Source: Alphaproteobacteria bacterium PA4 (lineage in GTDB: Bacteria > Pseudomonadota > Alphaproteobacteria > Sphingomonadales > Sphingomonadaceae). Taken from it: DNA of 64,000 bases. The position numbers were made by a program, and so were the translations under genes. The notes beneath the pieces were generated by a model. It saw nothing but the letters and a program-made list of their open reading frames with translations, was not told the origin of the DNA and ran no database searches. Positions 54,501 through 60,498 of the stretch are shown one piece after another; positions within the stretch are counted from its first letter, which is position 1, and each line of letters starts with the position of its first letter. The stretch spans positions 35,098 to 99,097 of the forward strand of contig NKIQ01000012.1 in NCBI GenBank assembly GCA_002256005.1, in the 5' to 3' direction.

Positions 54501-55760
54501 ACGTTCACGACGTTCAACAGCAGCTACACGCTGGTGTCGAGCAGCGCGCGGACGGGCACCTTCGCCAATGTCACCGGCCTGAACGGCTTCGGTGTCGCCT
54601 TCGCACCGGTCATCACCTACGACGCCACGGGGGCCGTGCTGCGGCTCGCCCCGGCTTCGCTGGTCGGCCAGGGCGGTGCGGCCCTGTCGGGCAACGCCGC
54701 GCAGGTGGCTTCGGCCTTCGACCGCGCCGTCACCGCCGGCTACAACCCGCAGGCGTTCTTCGCCCTGTACAACCAGGGTTCGGCTCTGCCGGCGGCGCTC
54801 AGCCAGCTGTCGGGTGAAGTGCATGCGGCCGAGCGCCGTGTGCTCCTCGAAGATACCCGTGTCGTTCGCGAAGCGGCCTTCGATCGCCTGAACGCCGGCC
54901 TGTCGGCCCTCAGCGGCCAGTCGGTCACCCAGACCGATGGTGACAAGTCGACGACATTCTGGCTGCGGGCCGCCGGTTCGTGGGGCACCGCCTCTGCCGA
55001 TGGCGTGGGTACGCGGTTCACCACCGAACAGACCGGTTTCCTGACCGGCATCGACTTTGCCAACAACGGCTTCAAGTTCGGCGGTCTGTTCCACTACACC
55101 CGCAACGATGTGACCATGAACAATCTGGGCACGTCGCGGCTGGAAAGCATCGGTGCCGGTGTCTATGCCGGTTATCGTCAGGATGGCGGCTTTGCCATCG
55201 GCGCCGGCGCTTCGGTCGCCGGCAACAAGGCCCGCAGCAACCGCGCCATCACGGCGACCGGCCTGACCCAGACGCTGACCAACACCGTCAACGGCACCAC
55301 CTACCAGCTGTTCGGCGAAGTGGCCTTCGATCTGGTGAAGTCGGCCGAAACCCGCGTCGAACCGTTCGCACGCATCGGCCTGGCCAAGGTCGACTCGGGC
55401 GACCTGACCGAAGCCGGTGGTGCCGCAGCGGTGACTGCCGCCAAACAGTCCAACGACCTGTCGCAGGTCACCCTGGGTCTGCGCGGCGCCTACAGCATCG
55501 GTTCGACGACCCTGATGGGTTCGGCCGGCTGGCTGCGCACCGGCGGCGATCGCAACGGCCTGACCGTGCTCGGCATCGCTGGCATGGGCACCACGTCCAA
55601 CATCGCCGCCGTGGCGCTCGATCGTGATGCGGTTGCCCTGGAAGCCCAGGCGCGCTTCAGCCTCAGCGGCACCATCTCGCTGGGTGTCGGCTACAGCGGC
55701 GTGATCGGCAGCAACAACAACGATCATGGCGCCCGCGCGACCCTGACCGTTGGCTTCTGA
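42519..55760 (+). CDS. giant autotransporter with about 34 beta-strand repeats
   Basis: 4413 residues from the ATG at 42519 (an ATG at 42495 adds 8, including the only cysteine I can see). A signal peptide follows an extended basic N-region (LRRMRIGISLTGLMLAGTAITA). The passenger consists of about 34 autotransporter-associated beta-strand repeats (GTLTLSGANTYTGGT pattern) in blocks of 5, 1, 11, 6 and 11. The blocks are separated by five 'GTGSxxGxVTI..SPG..GTLT' spacers near 44090, 44950, 48600, 50790 and 54280. Four WDG...NWT modules lie near 44475, 45339, 49006 and 51208. The C-terminal ~270 residues (from about 54955) form the 12-strand autotransporter barrel, ending TLTVGF. The passenger should form a long beta-helix at the cell surface. 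It stands alone with a strong terminator. Confidence 0.9.
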   Translation: MLNSQNKTGLRVIEGGLRRMRIGISLTGLMLAGTAITAVPSAAGDLNGTSPAAVSTLPDAIYTNTNATPSVLSVNPALAGLTFGGRLTDGASGGGTGILSLTKLGANTLTLTGTLNNFTGNTNVGNGTLAAGAAFAFSANSQLNITGTGTVDLAGFNQLIKGLSGNSANGVTSAAAATLTSNTSSATSYNGMISGAIRFVKQGAGIQTLGGNNSYSGGTELQGGGFIYNNSNAFGSGDITVNGLSTLSPGSAGHTVANNIILNQPLFVDVGGFASGLTGVISGASSLNKSGNANLTLGASNSFTGGLFLNGGGLQVTGANSLGANSNVLTVDTVPGVLAAMTNVTLANAIVANQQLNFEVSAGNVLQLDGVLSGAAGLLLKQGFDGTLVLANAGNSYAGTTLLNGGVLGLTSAAALGNSASIVASMNAGLAAYGNNINLTQALRVGAPGGATLTVDTRGNDMTISSRIRNNGADVGSIAKTGAGTLTLNNALNDYSGDTTVSGGTLNVAAIFTNTNFIAANGGTLAGTGTVGGTKSTTLNSGGTLAPGVNGVGTFTTYDLTGNAGSALALQLGAPGTNDLIAVTNNATVNSTINISALTGFDEATYTVLTTVGTLAGTPVVGTAPTDFGFAVDTTTNPKNIALNVFFTGGRFWDGGGTASDGSIAGGAGTWNPTNKNWTDSAGNLSLIGYNSLATTHNLNVFDTLGGAITVAGSPTTAGMSFEATGYVLSGSPIIAAGPGGVTNLFVSSGVTTTIDSEIQGATAIRKLGSGRLILGGVNTFTGALNVDGGTTTLSSTGSVGAVNLASGTTLNGTGTSTGLVTVNNGATISPGVAGVGTLTVGNLALGATSTTAFDLGTASDLIIVNSGAGMLNLGGTLAITPGAGFNVGTYDLINYNNTLGAGTFSSVTGLVADFTPTVLYGTGVAGKVQLQVTFNAPYNWDGNGPAADGIIQGGAGTWNAANTNWTGATGTGAVAWGNTGTTEAIFAGTLGGGAIDVVGVQNFGKLNFNADNYVLSGTGALAGGATAEIAVAGTNTATVNNRISGASGLIKSGTGTLVLGGANTFTGGFMVNAGTVQIGANSIAMPGATSNALGANSSSVTLADGTTLQGSGGTNYPVIHNNIILNGAVTFRTNGDGTSLGGVISGTGPLAIVGTAPANQNTGWAFAAANTFTGNVSVTDTLLIIASDASLGNAANTLALSNALLSAQGTVTSARAISLIGTNSILTNGNTVTSSGAITGAGKLVKATSGTLILGNAGTNYAGGTDLNAGILGVTNNAALGTGTLTMATGTTLRANAGNLDIGNAIVLGNASTINTNNNTMTLSGLVSGGKLVKDGLGTLAISGTNTFTGGTQIDQGTIAVGTNGSLGAANIGIANTATLRAGAANLTLSNTISADGIAILDTDGYDFTLSGVISGDSVRKISAGTLILSGANSYTLGTDLRDGAIRVTDNAALGTGTLLMSNGTTLQSGAANLVLANNVGLTGTDTVDTNGNTFTLNGEINGAGSLTKIGAGTLILNGGNGYGGGTALNAGTIQIGANTALGSGTLTMANGTTLEAGVTGLTATNAVVLSGAAATFNANAKTLTLDGVISGNSTLDIVSLPVGGGRIILNGVNTFTGNVSVSAAFAQIGADSGLGNAANTLTLNNAGLTTTASFATGRDIILTTILGGGIYTDAGTTLTANGLISGTNLYKDSAGTLVLTNVANSYGTTTINAGTVQIADDRVLGTGLVRFVGNSTLSLTAPITSNREIRFAPGVTGTIDTGASTSTYSGLFAGGGSLAKAGSGTLILTGTGNTYAGGTNLDAGTLRISNSNAIGSGTLTTTGGTTFIAGTAQNSTITLGNAIVLGTGNTTLGFSGEPNDFSVDLTTGLVVTTGTTLTLNGIISGDGGLTSQSVGKLIVNGNNSYSGGTSLNRVVAYLGDGNGLGTGTVTLNDFGGIRNDSGTALTASNNVVVAGTRNTIGGSSNLTLTGIVSGTGEFNKVGTDTLTLTNGASTYQGTVKINEGKLELLNGALNNAATTIIAAAGTTFGGTGSVAGTVTINNFATLSPGNSPGTLTIGNLNLFNNSLLSWELGAANTIGGPLNDHVNVTGNLQLDGLLSVTESAGGTLAPGIYNLFRYGTVVDNGLVLSSLPGTLTGIIQNNTAGKQINLLVTGPGPLTLYWDGTDFAGNGAIDGGTGTWSTGGFNWTGTAPSSLNTTWQPNSIAIFAGTAGTVTLGSTFGALGLNFTTGGYTLTGGGITANAGPTGSFVSVDSGLTATINSTIDGGKLVKQSDGTLVLGGANTYTGGTALDAGTINVTSGTALGTGALTMAGGTTLQAGAAVTLANAIGLTNIGTIDTNGNALALSGVISGNTLTKIGAGTLTLSGANTYTAGTNLNNGSIAVANNAALGTGTLAMSAGTTLQSGAANLSIGNAITLSGLGTVDTNGNSLTLTGVIGNGLVSGNLTKIGAGTLTLTNANTYGAGTNLNAGTIVVANNAALGTGTLNMATGTTLQSGADGLNVGNAVAITGTGTVDTNGNALTLSGIISGGTLTKISAGTLTLSNANTYTGGTNLNAGTITVANSAALGTGALNMADGSTLRSGANGLTIANAIAITGTAKVESDSTVFTLNGPISGGVLNQTLIGTLVLTNSSNSQSATTIDAGTLQVANNGVLGNGTLTLGNNAALVASGGNWSFANAVVISPGSSAFIDPNGNTLTLSGAITGAGSGFTQRTGGTLTLSGASTYTGTTQINAGTLNLTGSLTSAINIAGGASLIGTGSTTGLVTIGNGGLLSVGPASPANTAGQMTFGGLTLDNGSLLNFDLGAANAVNNTLNDRIIVNGNVSLGGTLAVAQSAGGTFAPGIYNLISYTGSLGGGTLALGSLPGGFSGLVQTAVNGQVNLVITSAPTVNLYWDGGDGIGNGTISGGNGVWNLANTNWTGATPSAFNATWQQGALATFQGAAGTVTIDASAIAFQGLQFVTNGYTVAASNGGSLTTATSSFISVDSGATASISAPITGVGAIAKQGDGRLILTGDNTYAGGTTLTAGILGAGSNTAFGSGSVAMANGTTVQANAPTVSLLNDFAITGTGTFATQGNALKLAGVISGGTLTKTDAGTLTLSSANTYTGGTNLNAGTIAVANNAALGTGTLNMATGTTLQSGAANLNIGNAVAITGTGTVDTNGNALTLSGVISGDSLTKSGTGTLILTGNNSYAGGTNHTAGTIVIGSNTALGTGALTYNGPGTGVVSGVDNLVVANNFVLNGGTVDRPFDTQAFTTTLTGQISGPNVFAKFGTGKLILSNAGSNYSGGTNLFTGTIAVTTSSTGTPGALTSGPLGTGTLGMGDNTTLQSAGAGLTIGNAIALGVGTVDTNGNAFTLSGVISGNSLTKIGTGTLVLTGANTYTGGTDLQAGTIAVGNNTALGTGDLLFRDGTTLQAFSNNIALANNVATDPGSETIDTQGFQLTLNGVISGRGQITKTGSGNLVLNGANSYGGGTLLTAGTITVGNDTALGSNRLTMSTNTTLVAGVSGLNLANAITTLGNGIVNAGSAASIFTLNGDISGAGSISQVGSGTLVLNGNNGFNGLGINAGTVRVGSNTAAGAGDIALNSNATLQSGGAAVTLANTIQSTGNGLVNVRTGEVLTLNGNVVGAGSVSATGPGTLVLNGNNGFNGLGINAGTVRVGSNTAAGTRDIAINNNATLQSGAAAVNIAITVLTDAAAIVDVRPSEVLTLSGVVAGAGSITKTGTGQLSLTSANNIYSGGTILSAGTLALGTSTALGTGALRVNAGTLLLDAASLTIANAANFAGAGTIDTGANNDTYAGVISGSGRITKAGSGTLTLTGANTYTGGITIAAGTLSGAASVFSAGGILNNAALVIAQPVDATFSQVISGTGTLNKTGAGVLTLSAVNTMSGATTVSAGRLNVTGSLSSSATTVLSGATISGTGTVGALTVQSGATVAAGNSAVGTLSVNGALNLAAGSTMAAEITAAAGDRITASGAATIAGNLALTPVGTFTTFNSSYTLVSSSARTGTFANVTGLNGFGVAFAPVITYDATGAVLRLAPASLVGQGGAALSGNAAQVASAFDRAVTAGYNPQAFFALYNQGSALPAALSQLSGEVHAAERRVLLEDTRVVREAAFDRLNAGLSALSGQSVTQTDGDKSTTFWLRAAGSWGTASADGVGTRFTTEQTGFLTGIDFANNGFKFGGLFHYTRNDVTMNNLGTSRLESIGAGVYAGYRQDGGFAIGAGASVAGNKARSNRAITATGLTQTLTNTVNGTTYQLFGEVAFDLVKSAETRVEPFARIGLAKVDSGDLTEAGGAAAVTAAKQSNDLSQVTLGLRGAYSIGSTTLMGSAGWLRTGGDRNGLTVLGIAGMGTTSNIAAVALDRDAVALEAQARFSLSGTISLGVGYSGVIGSNNNDHGARATLTVGF
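53176..53531 (+). repeat. exact 92-nt direct repeat inside the autotransporter gene
   Basis: 53176-53267 and 53440-53531 are identical over 92 nt (both encode GTLVLNGNNGFNGLGINAGT and onward), with an offset of 264 nt, exactly 88 codons. The flanking sequence between copies is related but diverged. This is the clearest recent duplication of one repeat unit. Less exact long repeats also link 49941-50150 with 51880-52070. Confidence 0.85.
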
Positions 55761-55783
55761 TCAACTGACCAACTGAGAAAATC

Positions 55784-55820
55784 GGCGGCGAAACCTTCCC
55801 GGTTTCGCCGCCTTTTTCTT
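55784..55820 (+). terminator. intrinsic terminator of the autotransporter gene
   Basis: GGCGGCGAAACC (55784-55795) and GGTTTCGCCGCC (55801-55812) form a perfect 12-bp stem with a 5-nt loop, followed directly by TTTTTCTT. It lies 24 nt after the autotransporter stop. Textbook Rho-independent terminator on the plus strand. Confidence 0.9.
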
Positions 55821-55885
55821 GCCTGTGCGCCATTGCGTCCGGCTTTGCGACGCGGAGCTATAGTCGGGAGGGGTGTGTTGTGACT

Positions 55886-56135
55886 GCCTCCGGCGGCTGG
55901 GGCCTTGGCCCCGGACCCCTGTTGTGGGGCAATGCTATCGCTTCAATGCGAGATCTGAACTGATTGGCTTTGCCGGTTCATGATTCAGCCTCAGCGGCGC
56001 CAACGGTTGATGCGTCGCCCCGCGCGATACATGCGGAGCCGAAGGCCGGCGATGCCCACCAAGGCCAATATGGCGCAGCATGAGCTGGACGCCCAACGCC
56101 TGGGGTCTGGGGCCACGACCCCAGCCGCCGGAGGC
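55886..56135. repeat. REP-like inverted repeat, copy 3 (diverged, long loop)
   Basis: Arms 55886-55919 and 56102-56135 pair at 31 of 34 positions and start with the same GCCTCCGGCGGCTGGGG as copies 1 and 2. The spacer is 182 nt, far longer than the 45 and 54 nt of the others, and the arms no longer match perfectly. It lies between the convergent autotransporter and pnp. Short frames in the spacer (for example 55980-56204) do not look like genes. Confidence 0.8.
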
Positions 56136-56160
56136 ATTCTTCTACCACGATCCAGATACG

Positions 56161-56187
56161 AAAAAGGCCGCCCCTTGCGGGGCGGCC
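56161..56187 (-). terminator. intrinsic terminator of pnp
   Basis: On the minus strand the stem GGCCGCCCC/GGGGCGGCC (plus 56166-56174 and 56179-56187, 4-nt loop) is followed by five Ts (plus AAAAA at 56161-56165). It starts 26 nt after the pnp stop. Confidence 0.88.
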
Positions 56188-56212
56188 TCATCCGTTTCGG
56201 CTGATGCCGAAA

Positions 56213-58519
56213 TCAGTCGCGCGGGCCGGTCAGGAAGTCGGGCAAGCTGCCGCCTTCCTGCGGGGCTTCGTCACGCGGTGCACGCTCCGGGCGGGGACCG
56301 CGGTCGTCGCGGCCGCCGTCACGGCGCGGGCCGCGATCGCCACGGCCGCCGCCATCGCGACGAGGTCCACGATCACCGCGCGGGCCGCGGTCGTCGCCGC
56401 CTTCACGCGGCGGGCGCGTGTCTTCCAGCTCGGCGCCGGTGTCCTGGTCGACGAGGCGCATTGACAGGCGCACCTTGCCGCGTTCGTCGACGGCGAGGAC
56501 CTTGACCTTGACCTGCTGGCCTTCGGTCAACACGTCCTTGACGTTGGCAACACGCTCGTTCTTGATTTCGGAGATGTGGACGAGACCGTCCTTGCCACCC
56601 ATGAAATTCACGAACGCGCCGAAATCGACCATCGACACGACCTTGCCGGTGTAGATCTTGCCGACTTCGGCTTCCATGGTGATGCCTTCGATCCACTTGC
56701 GGGCCGCGGCGATCTTTTCCGGATCCGAAGACGCGATCTTGACGGTGCCATCGTCCTCGATGTCGACCTTGGCGCCGGTCGTCGCGACGATTTCGCGAAT
56801 GACCTTGCCGCCGGTGCCGATGACGTCACGGATCTTGTCCTTGGGCACCTGCATCGTTTCGATGCGCGGCGCGTGGGCGGACATTTCCTCGCGGGTATGG
56901 TCGAGCGCCTTGGCCATTTCGCCGAGGATGTGCTCGCGACCGGCCTTGGCCTGGCTGAGGGCGACCTTCATGATCTCCTCGGTGATCCCGGCGATCTTGA
57001 TGTCCATCTGGAGGGCGGTGACGCCTTCCGAGGTGCCAGCCACCTTGAAGTCCATGTCGCCGAGGTGATCTTCATCACCCAGGATGTCCGACAGGACGGC
57101 GAAGTCCTTGCCTTCGAGGATCAGGCCCATGGCGATGCCGGCGACCGGACGGGTCAGCGGCACGCCGGCATCCATCAGCGCCAGCGAAGCGCCGCAGACG
57201 GTGGCCATCGACGACGAGCCGTTCGACTCGGTGATGTCCGACAGGACGCGGATCGTGTAGGGGAAAGCTTCCTTCGTCGGCAAAACCCCATGGACGGCGC
57301 GCCAGGCGAGCTTGCCATGGCCAATATCGCGGCGGCTCGGCGCGCCGAAGCGGCCGACTTCGCCCACCGAATAGGGGGGGAAGTTGTAGTGCAGCATGAA
57401 GCGTTCGTAGCGCAGGCCGTCGAGGCCATCGATCATCTGTTCGGCATCGGCGGTACCCAGCGTCGTCGTGACGATCGCCTGGGTTTCGCCGCGGGTGAAC
57501 AGCGCCGAACCATGGGTGCGCGGCAGCAGGCCGACCATGGCTTCGATCTGGCGGACCGTCTTGGTATCGCGGCCGTCGATGCGGCTGCCGCTCTTCAGAA
57601 TGGCGCCGCGAACGATTTCGCCTTCCAGCTTCTTGAACAGCTTGCCGGCCTTTTGCTGGGTGGCGCTGTCGGCATCGGCGAACAGCGGCTTCATCTTGGC
57701 CTTGGCGTCGGACAGCGCCTGCTGGCGGTCCGACTTCTTGGTCAGCTTGTAGGCGGCGGTGATGTCCTTGCCGACGGCCTTGCGGATCTGGGCCAGCATG
57801 GCGGTGTTGTCGGGGATGGCGAGTTCCCAGGGGTCCTTGGCCGACTTTTCGGCGAGCGCGATGATCGCCTGGATGACCGGCTGGATGCCGCGGTGCGCGA
57901 ACATCACGGCGCCGAGCATCTCGTCTTCCGACAGTTCCTTGGCTTCCGATTCGACCATCATCACGGCGTCATGCGTGCCGGCGACGACCAGATCGAGCCG
58001 GCCTTCGGCGATCTGCGCCTTGGTCGGGTTGAGGATATATTCGCCGTCGTTGAAACCAACGCGGGCCGATGCGATCGGGCCCATGAACGGCACGCCGGAA
58101 ATGGTCAGCGCGGCCGATGCGGCGATCATCGCCACCATATCGGCTTCGTTTTCGCCGTCATAGCTCAGCACCTGGGCAATGACGTTGATTTCGTTGTAAA
58201 AACCTTCGGGAAACAGCGGGCGCAGCGGGCGATCGATCAGGCGGCTGGTCAGCGTCTCATGCTCGGTGGCACCGCGCTCGCGCTTGAAGAAGCCACCCGG
58301 AATGCGGCCGGCGGCGGAGAATTTTTCCTGATAGTGGACGGTCAGCGGGAAGAAATCCTGGCCTTCCTTGACGCTCTTGGCAGCCGTGACGGCGCAGAGC
58401 ACGACGGTTTCGCCATAGGTGGCGAGCACGGCGCCATCGGCCTGACGGGCGATGCGGCCGGTTTCGAGGGTCAGCTTGCGGCCGCCCCATTCGATTTCCT
58501 GTTTGTGGATATTGAACAT
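56213..58519 (-). CDS. pnp: polyribonucleotide nucleotidyltransferase (PNPase)
   Basis: 768 residues from the ATG at 58519; the longer open frame upstream runs over rpsO and is not coding. PNPase degrades RNA 3' to 5' by phosphorolysis. Two RNase PH domains (first from [20 protein letters not shown]; second with '[19 protein letters not shown]') flank the helical domain. The KH domain has [14 protein letters not shown] and the S1 domain starts [18 protein letters not shown]. The last ~65 residues are an unusual Arg/Gly/Asp-rich tail with four DRGPR units, ending [10 protein letters not shown]. Confidence 0.96.
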   Translation of the reverse strand: MFNIHKQEIEWGGRKLTLETGRIARQADGAVLATYGETVVLCAVTAAKSVKEGQDFFPLTVHYQEKFSAAGRIPGGFFKRERGATEHETLTSRLIDRPLRPLFPEGFYNEINVIAQVLSYDGENEADMVAMIAASAALTISGVPFMGPIASARVGFNDGEYILNPTKAQIAEGRLDLVVAGTHDAVMMVESEAKELSEDEMLGAVMFAHRGIQPVIQAIIALAEKSAKDPWELAIPDNTAMLAQIRKAVGKDITAAYKLTKKSDRQQALSDAKAKMKPLFADADSATQQKAGKLFKKLEGEIVRGAILKSGSRIDGRDTKTVRQIEAMVGLLPRTHGSALFTRGETQAIVTTTLGTADAEQMIDGLDGLRYERFMLHYNFPPYSVGEVGRFGAPSRRDIGHGKLAWRAVHGVLPTKEAFPYTIRVLSDITESNGSSSMATVCGASLALMDAGVPLTRPVAGIAMGLILEGKDFAVLSDILGDEDHLGDMDFKVAGTSEGVTALQMDIKIAGITEEIMKVALSQAKAGREHILGEMAKALDHTREEMSAHAPRIETMQVPKDKIRDVIGTGGKVIREIVATTGAKVDIEDDGTVKIASSDPEKIAAARKWIEGITMEAEVGKIYTGKVVSMVDFGAFVNFMGGKDGLVHISEIKNERVANVKDVLTEGQQVKVKVLAVDERGKVRLSMRLVDQDTGAELEDTRPPREGGDDRGPRGDRGPRRDGGGRGDRGPRRDGGRDDRGPRPERAPRDEAPQEGGSLPDFLTGPRD

Positions 58520-58620
58520 GTTTCGTCTTTCGTATCGGCGCCCCGGCCCTATTGCCGTCACGCCTGCCTGCAGTTCCGCCACTGTTGGCGGGCGGACCCC
58601 GGCGACCATCGCCGGCGCCC

Positions 58621-58654
58621 GATAAACGAAAGGCCCCGCAGCAGGGGCCTTTCG
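58621..58654 (-). terminator. terminator after rpsO
   Basis: On the minus strand an 11-bp stem (plus 58627-58637 with 58644-58654; CGAAAGGCCCC/GGGGCCTTTCG) with a 6-nt loop is followed by TTTATC. It starts 3 nt after the rpsO stop, so it would partly uncouple pnp from the upstream genes. The rpsO-pnp spacer is also where PNPase self-control acts in E. coli. Confidence 0.75.
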
Positions 58655-58656
58655 GG

Positions 58657-58926
58657 TTACTTGCGAAGCCCGAGCTTCGTGATGAGGTCGGTGTAGCGCT
58701 GGCTGTCGATCTTCTTCAGATAATCGAGCAGCGAGCGACGCTTGTTGACGAGGACGAGCAGGCCGCGACGGCTGTGATTGTCCTTGGCATGCGTCTTGAA
58801 ATGTTCGGTCAGATTGGCAATGCGCTCCGAAAGGATGGCGACCTGGACTTCGGGCGAACCCGTGTCGTTGGCGGCGCGGGCATTGCCCTTGATGACGTCG
58901 GCCTTGCGTTCTGCGGTAATCGACAT
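58657..58926 (-). CDS. rpsO: 30S ribosomal protein S15
   Basis: 89 residues, the standard S15 length. It binds 16S rRNA and helps build the 30S platform. The conserved block '[31 protein letters not shown]' (region) and the end LITKLGLRK are diagnostic. It lies between truB (14-nt gap) and pnp. Confidence 0.98.
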   Translation of the reverse strand: MSITAERKADVIKGNARAANDTGSPEVQVAILSERIANLTEHFKTHAKDNHSRRGLLVLVNKRRSLLDYLKKIDSQRYTDLITKLGLRK

Positions 58927-58940
58927 CGGATACTCCTTGA

Positions 58941-59843
58941 TTATAGGTTGAACCCGCGCAAAACCCGGACCGCTTCATGGTCGATCTCCACCAGCGCCAC
59001 GGGAACAGTGCCGAGGCAGGCGAGATAGGTGCCGGGTGAGGCAGGGTGCCCGAAAAGCCTGCGCCCCTGTCGGAGTGCCGCCGCTTCATCAGGATCAATG
59101 GCGAGAGCCGGGATGTCGTCCAGCCCCGCCATCAGTGGCAGGATGACCTGTTCTAGCGCGCGCTCCTGCACGCATTCTTCGAATTTGTCCAGCGCTATCG
59201 CCTGGCCGAGCGTGAACGGCCCGGCCTTGGTCCGCCGCAGCATGGTGACATGGCCGACGGTGCCGAGCGCCAGCGCAATGTCGCGGGCAAGGCTGCGGAT
59301 ATAGGTGCCCTTGCTGACCAGCGCCGAGAGGGTGGCGCTGCCGGCGTCGGCGTGCACCAGATCGAGGTGCAGGATGGTGACATGGCGGGTGGCGAGCATC
59401 ACCGCCTCGCCGGCCCGGGCCAGCGCATAGGCGCGCTGGCCATCGACCTTCAGCGCTGAAAACGCCGGCGGCACCTGGTCGATCGCGCCGGTGAAGCGCG
59501 GCAGCACGGCAGCGATGGCGGCGGCATCGGGCCGCATATCTGACGTGGCGATCACCGCGCCTTCGGCATCCTCCGTCGTCGTCGCTTCGCCCCATTTGAC
59601 GGTGAAGTCATAGCCTTTGGTCGCGTCGAGCATCCGCCCGGCCAGCTTGGTCGCCTCACCGATGGCGATCGGCAACACGCCGGTCGCCAGCGGATCGAGC
59701 GTGCCGCCATGGCCGATGCGATCGGGACGGATGCCGACCCCGCGCAGGATGCGCTTGACCGCCGCCACGCCCTGCGCGCTCGACAGGCCGATGGGCTTGT
59801 CGAGGATCAGCCAGCCGTTGAGGGACGGGACGGAAATGCTCAA
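58941..59843 (-). CDS. truB: tRNA pseudouridine(55) synthase
   Basis: 300 residues. TruB makes pseudouridine-55 in the T-loop of tRNAs. The N-terminus is [20 protein letters not shown] and the catalytic Asp is D50 in [15 protein letters not shown]. '[20 protein letters not shown]' and the C-terminal PUA-like part follow. The start overlaps the HepT-like stop by 4 nt, so the toxin-antitoxin pair has been placed directly in the operon. Confidence 0.93.
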   Translation of the reverse strand: MSISVPSLNGWLILDKPIGLSSAQGVAAVKRILRGVGIRPDRIGHGGTLDPLATGVLPIAIGEATKLAGRMLDATKGYDFTVKWGEATTTEDAEGAVIATSDMRPDAAAIAAVLPRFTGAIDQVPPAFSALKVDGQRAYALARAGEAVMLATRHVTILHLDLVHADAGSATLSALVSKGTYIRSLARDIALALGTVGHVTMLRRTKAGPFTLGQAIALDKFEECVQERALEQVILPLMAGLDDIPALAIDPDEAAALRQGRRLFGHPASPGTYLACLGTVPVALVEIDHEAVRVLRGFNL

Positions 59844-60190
59844 TCCTCCGGCGTCTGCGCCAGCATGACGCTGACTGCATGCGCGAGGGCCGGGAAGTGA
59901 TCGGTCACAACGGCCAGGATCAGCGCTGGATCGACCTGTTCATAGGCATGGCGCATCCAATTGCCGATATCGGCCACGCGGCGCCATGGCACCTCGGGAT
60001 GGGCCGCGGTCAGCGCCGGATCGAGGTGGCGGCTGGCTTCTGAAATGACCTCCACGCCGCGTTCGACGGCGCTGCGCAACAGCCAGTCCTGGCGCAAGGC
60101 ATCGGCATCGCGGCCCGCGACTGCCGCTTCGATGGCGGCCATCTGCGCTGCCATGTCGAGCAGGCGCAGCCGATGTGAGCGGCGCACCAT
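59840..60190 (-). CDS. HepT-like ribonuclease toxin (DUF86/HEPN)
   Basis: 116 residues, all-helical. The DUF86 active-site region reads VADIGNWMRHAYEQVDPALI, where Asn, Arg-His and Tyr correspond to the family's RNase motif in its 'GNxxRHxY' variant. In related HepT/MntA pairs HepT cleaves RNA and is silenced by the partner nucleotidyltransferase, which AMPylates the Tyr. Its start overlaps the MNT stop by 1 nt (TGATG). It overlaps truB by 4 nt. Confidence 0.82.
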   Translation of the reverse strand: MVRRSHRLRLLDMAAQMAAIEAAVAGRDADALRQDWLLRSAVERGVEVISEASRHLDPALTAAHPEVPWRRVADIGNWMRHAYEQVDPALILAVVTDHFPALAHAVSVMLAQTPED

Positions 60191-60483
60191 CAGAAAATCC
60201 GGACGGCTTCCGCCTCGATGCGGCTGCGCAGATAAGGGTGCAGCGAATTGCGCGTCATGATATCGACAGGGCGCTGCAACAGGCCGCTGATGTGGTCGCG
60301 CGCATCCATCACGTCGAACAGGCTGAGTCCGGTGTGGGATGGATCGAAGAACAGGTCGACATCGCTGTCGGCGCCGGCCTCATCACGCGCCATCGATCCG
60401 AACACGAACAGGGCGCCGATGCCGATTTCGCGCAGCGCCTCGGCATGGGCCGCCAGCAAGGCAGTGGTTTCAGCGCGGCGCAT
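60190..60483 (-). CDS. MntA-like minimal nucleotidyltransferase antitoxin
   Basis: 97 residues. The nucleotidyltransferase core is FVFGSMARDEAGADSDVDLF, with the GS and DVD metal-binding pair intact, so it is likely an active AMP-transferring antitoxin for the HepT-like partner. The end 'HPYLRSRIEAEAVRIF' is typical of the family. Antitoxin first, toxin second, with TGATG coupling. Confidence 0.85.
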   Translation of the reverse strand: MRRAETTALLAAHAEALREIGIGALFVFGSMARDEAGADSDVDLFFDPSHTGLSLFDVMDARDHISGLLQRPVDIMTRNSLHPYLRSRIEAEAVRIF

Positions 60484-60498
60484 GGCAACAATTTATCA

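Noticed and set aside
52209..55727. Minus-strand open frame of 1172 codons across the autotransporter and its barrel
   Set aside because: Same reason: it is the shadow of the repeat-rich plus-strand gene, with no start signal, domain or conserved composition.
42519..55760. Autotransporter repeats as a CRISPR array or minisatellite
   Set aside because: The repeats are in-frame protein repeats of variable sequence with a signal peptide and barrel; there are no conserved short repeats with uniform unique spacers and no cas genes.
55980..56204. Short frames in the loop of the third REP-like copy
   Set aside because: Arg/Pro-rich, no ribosome binding site, and no match to a recognisable family; located between two terminators.
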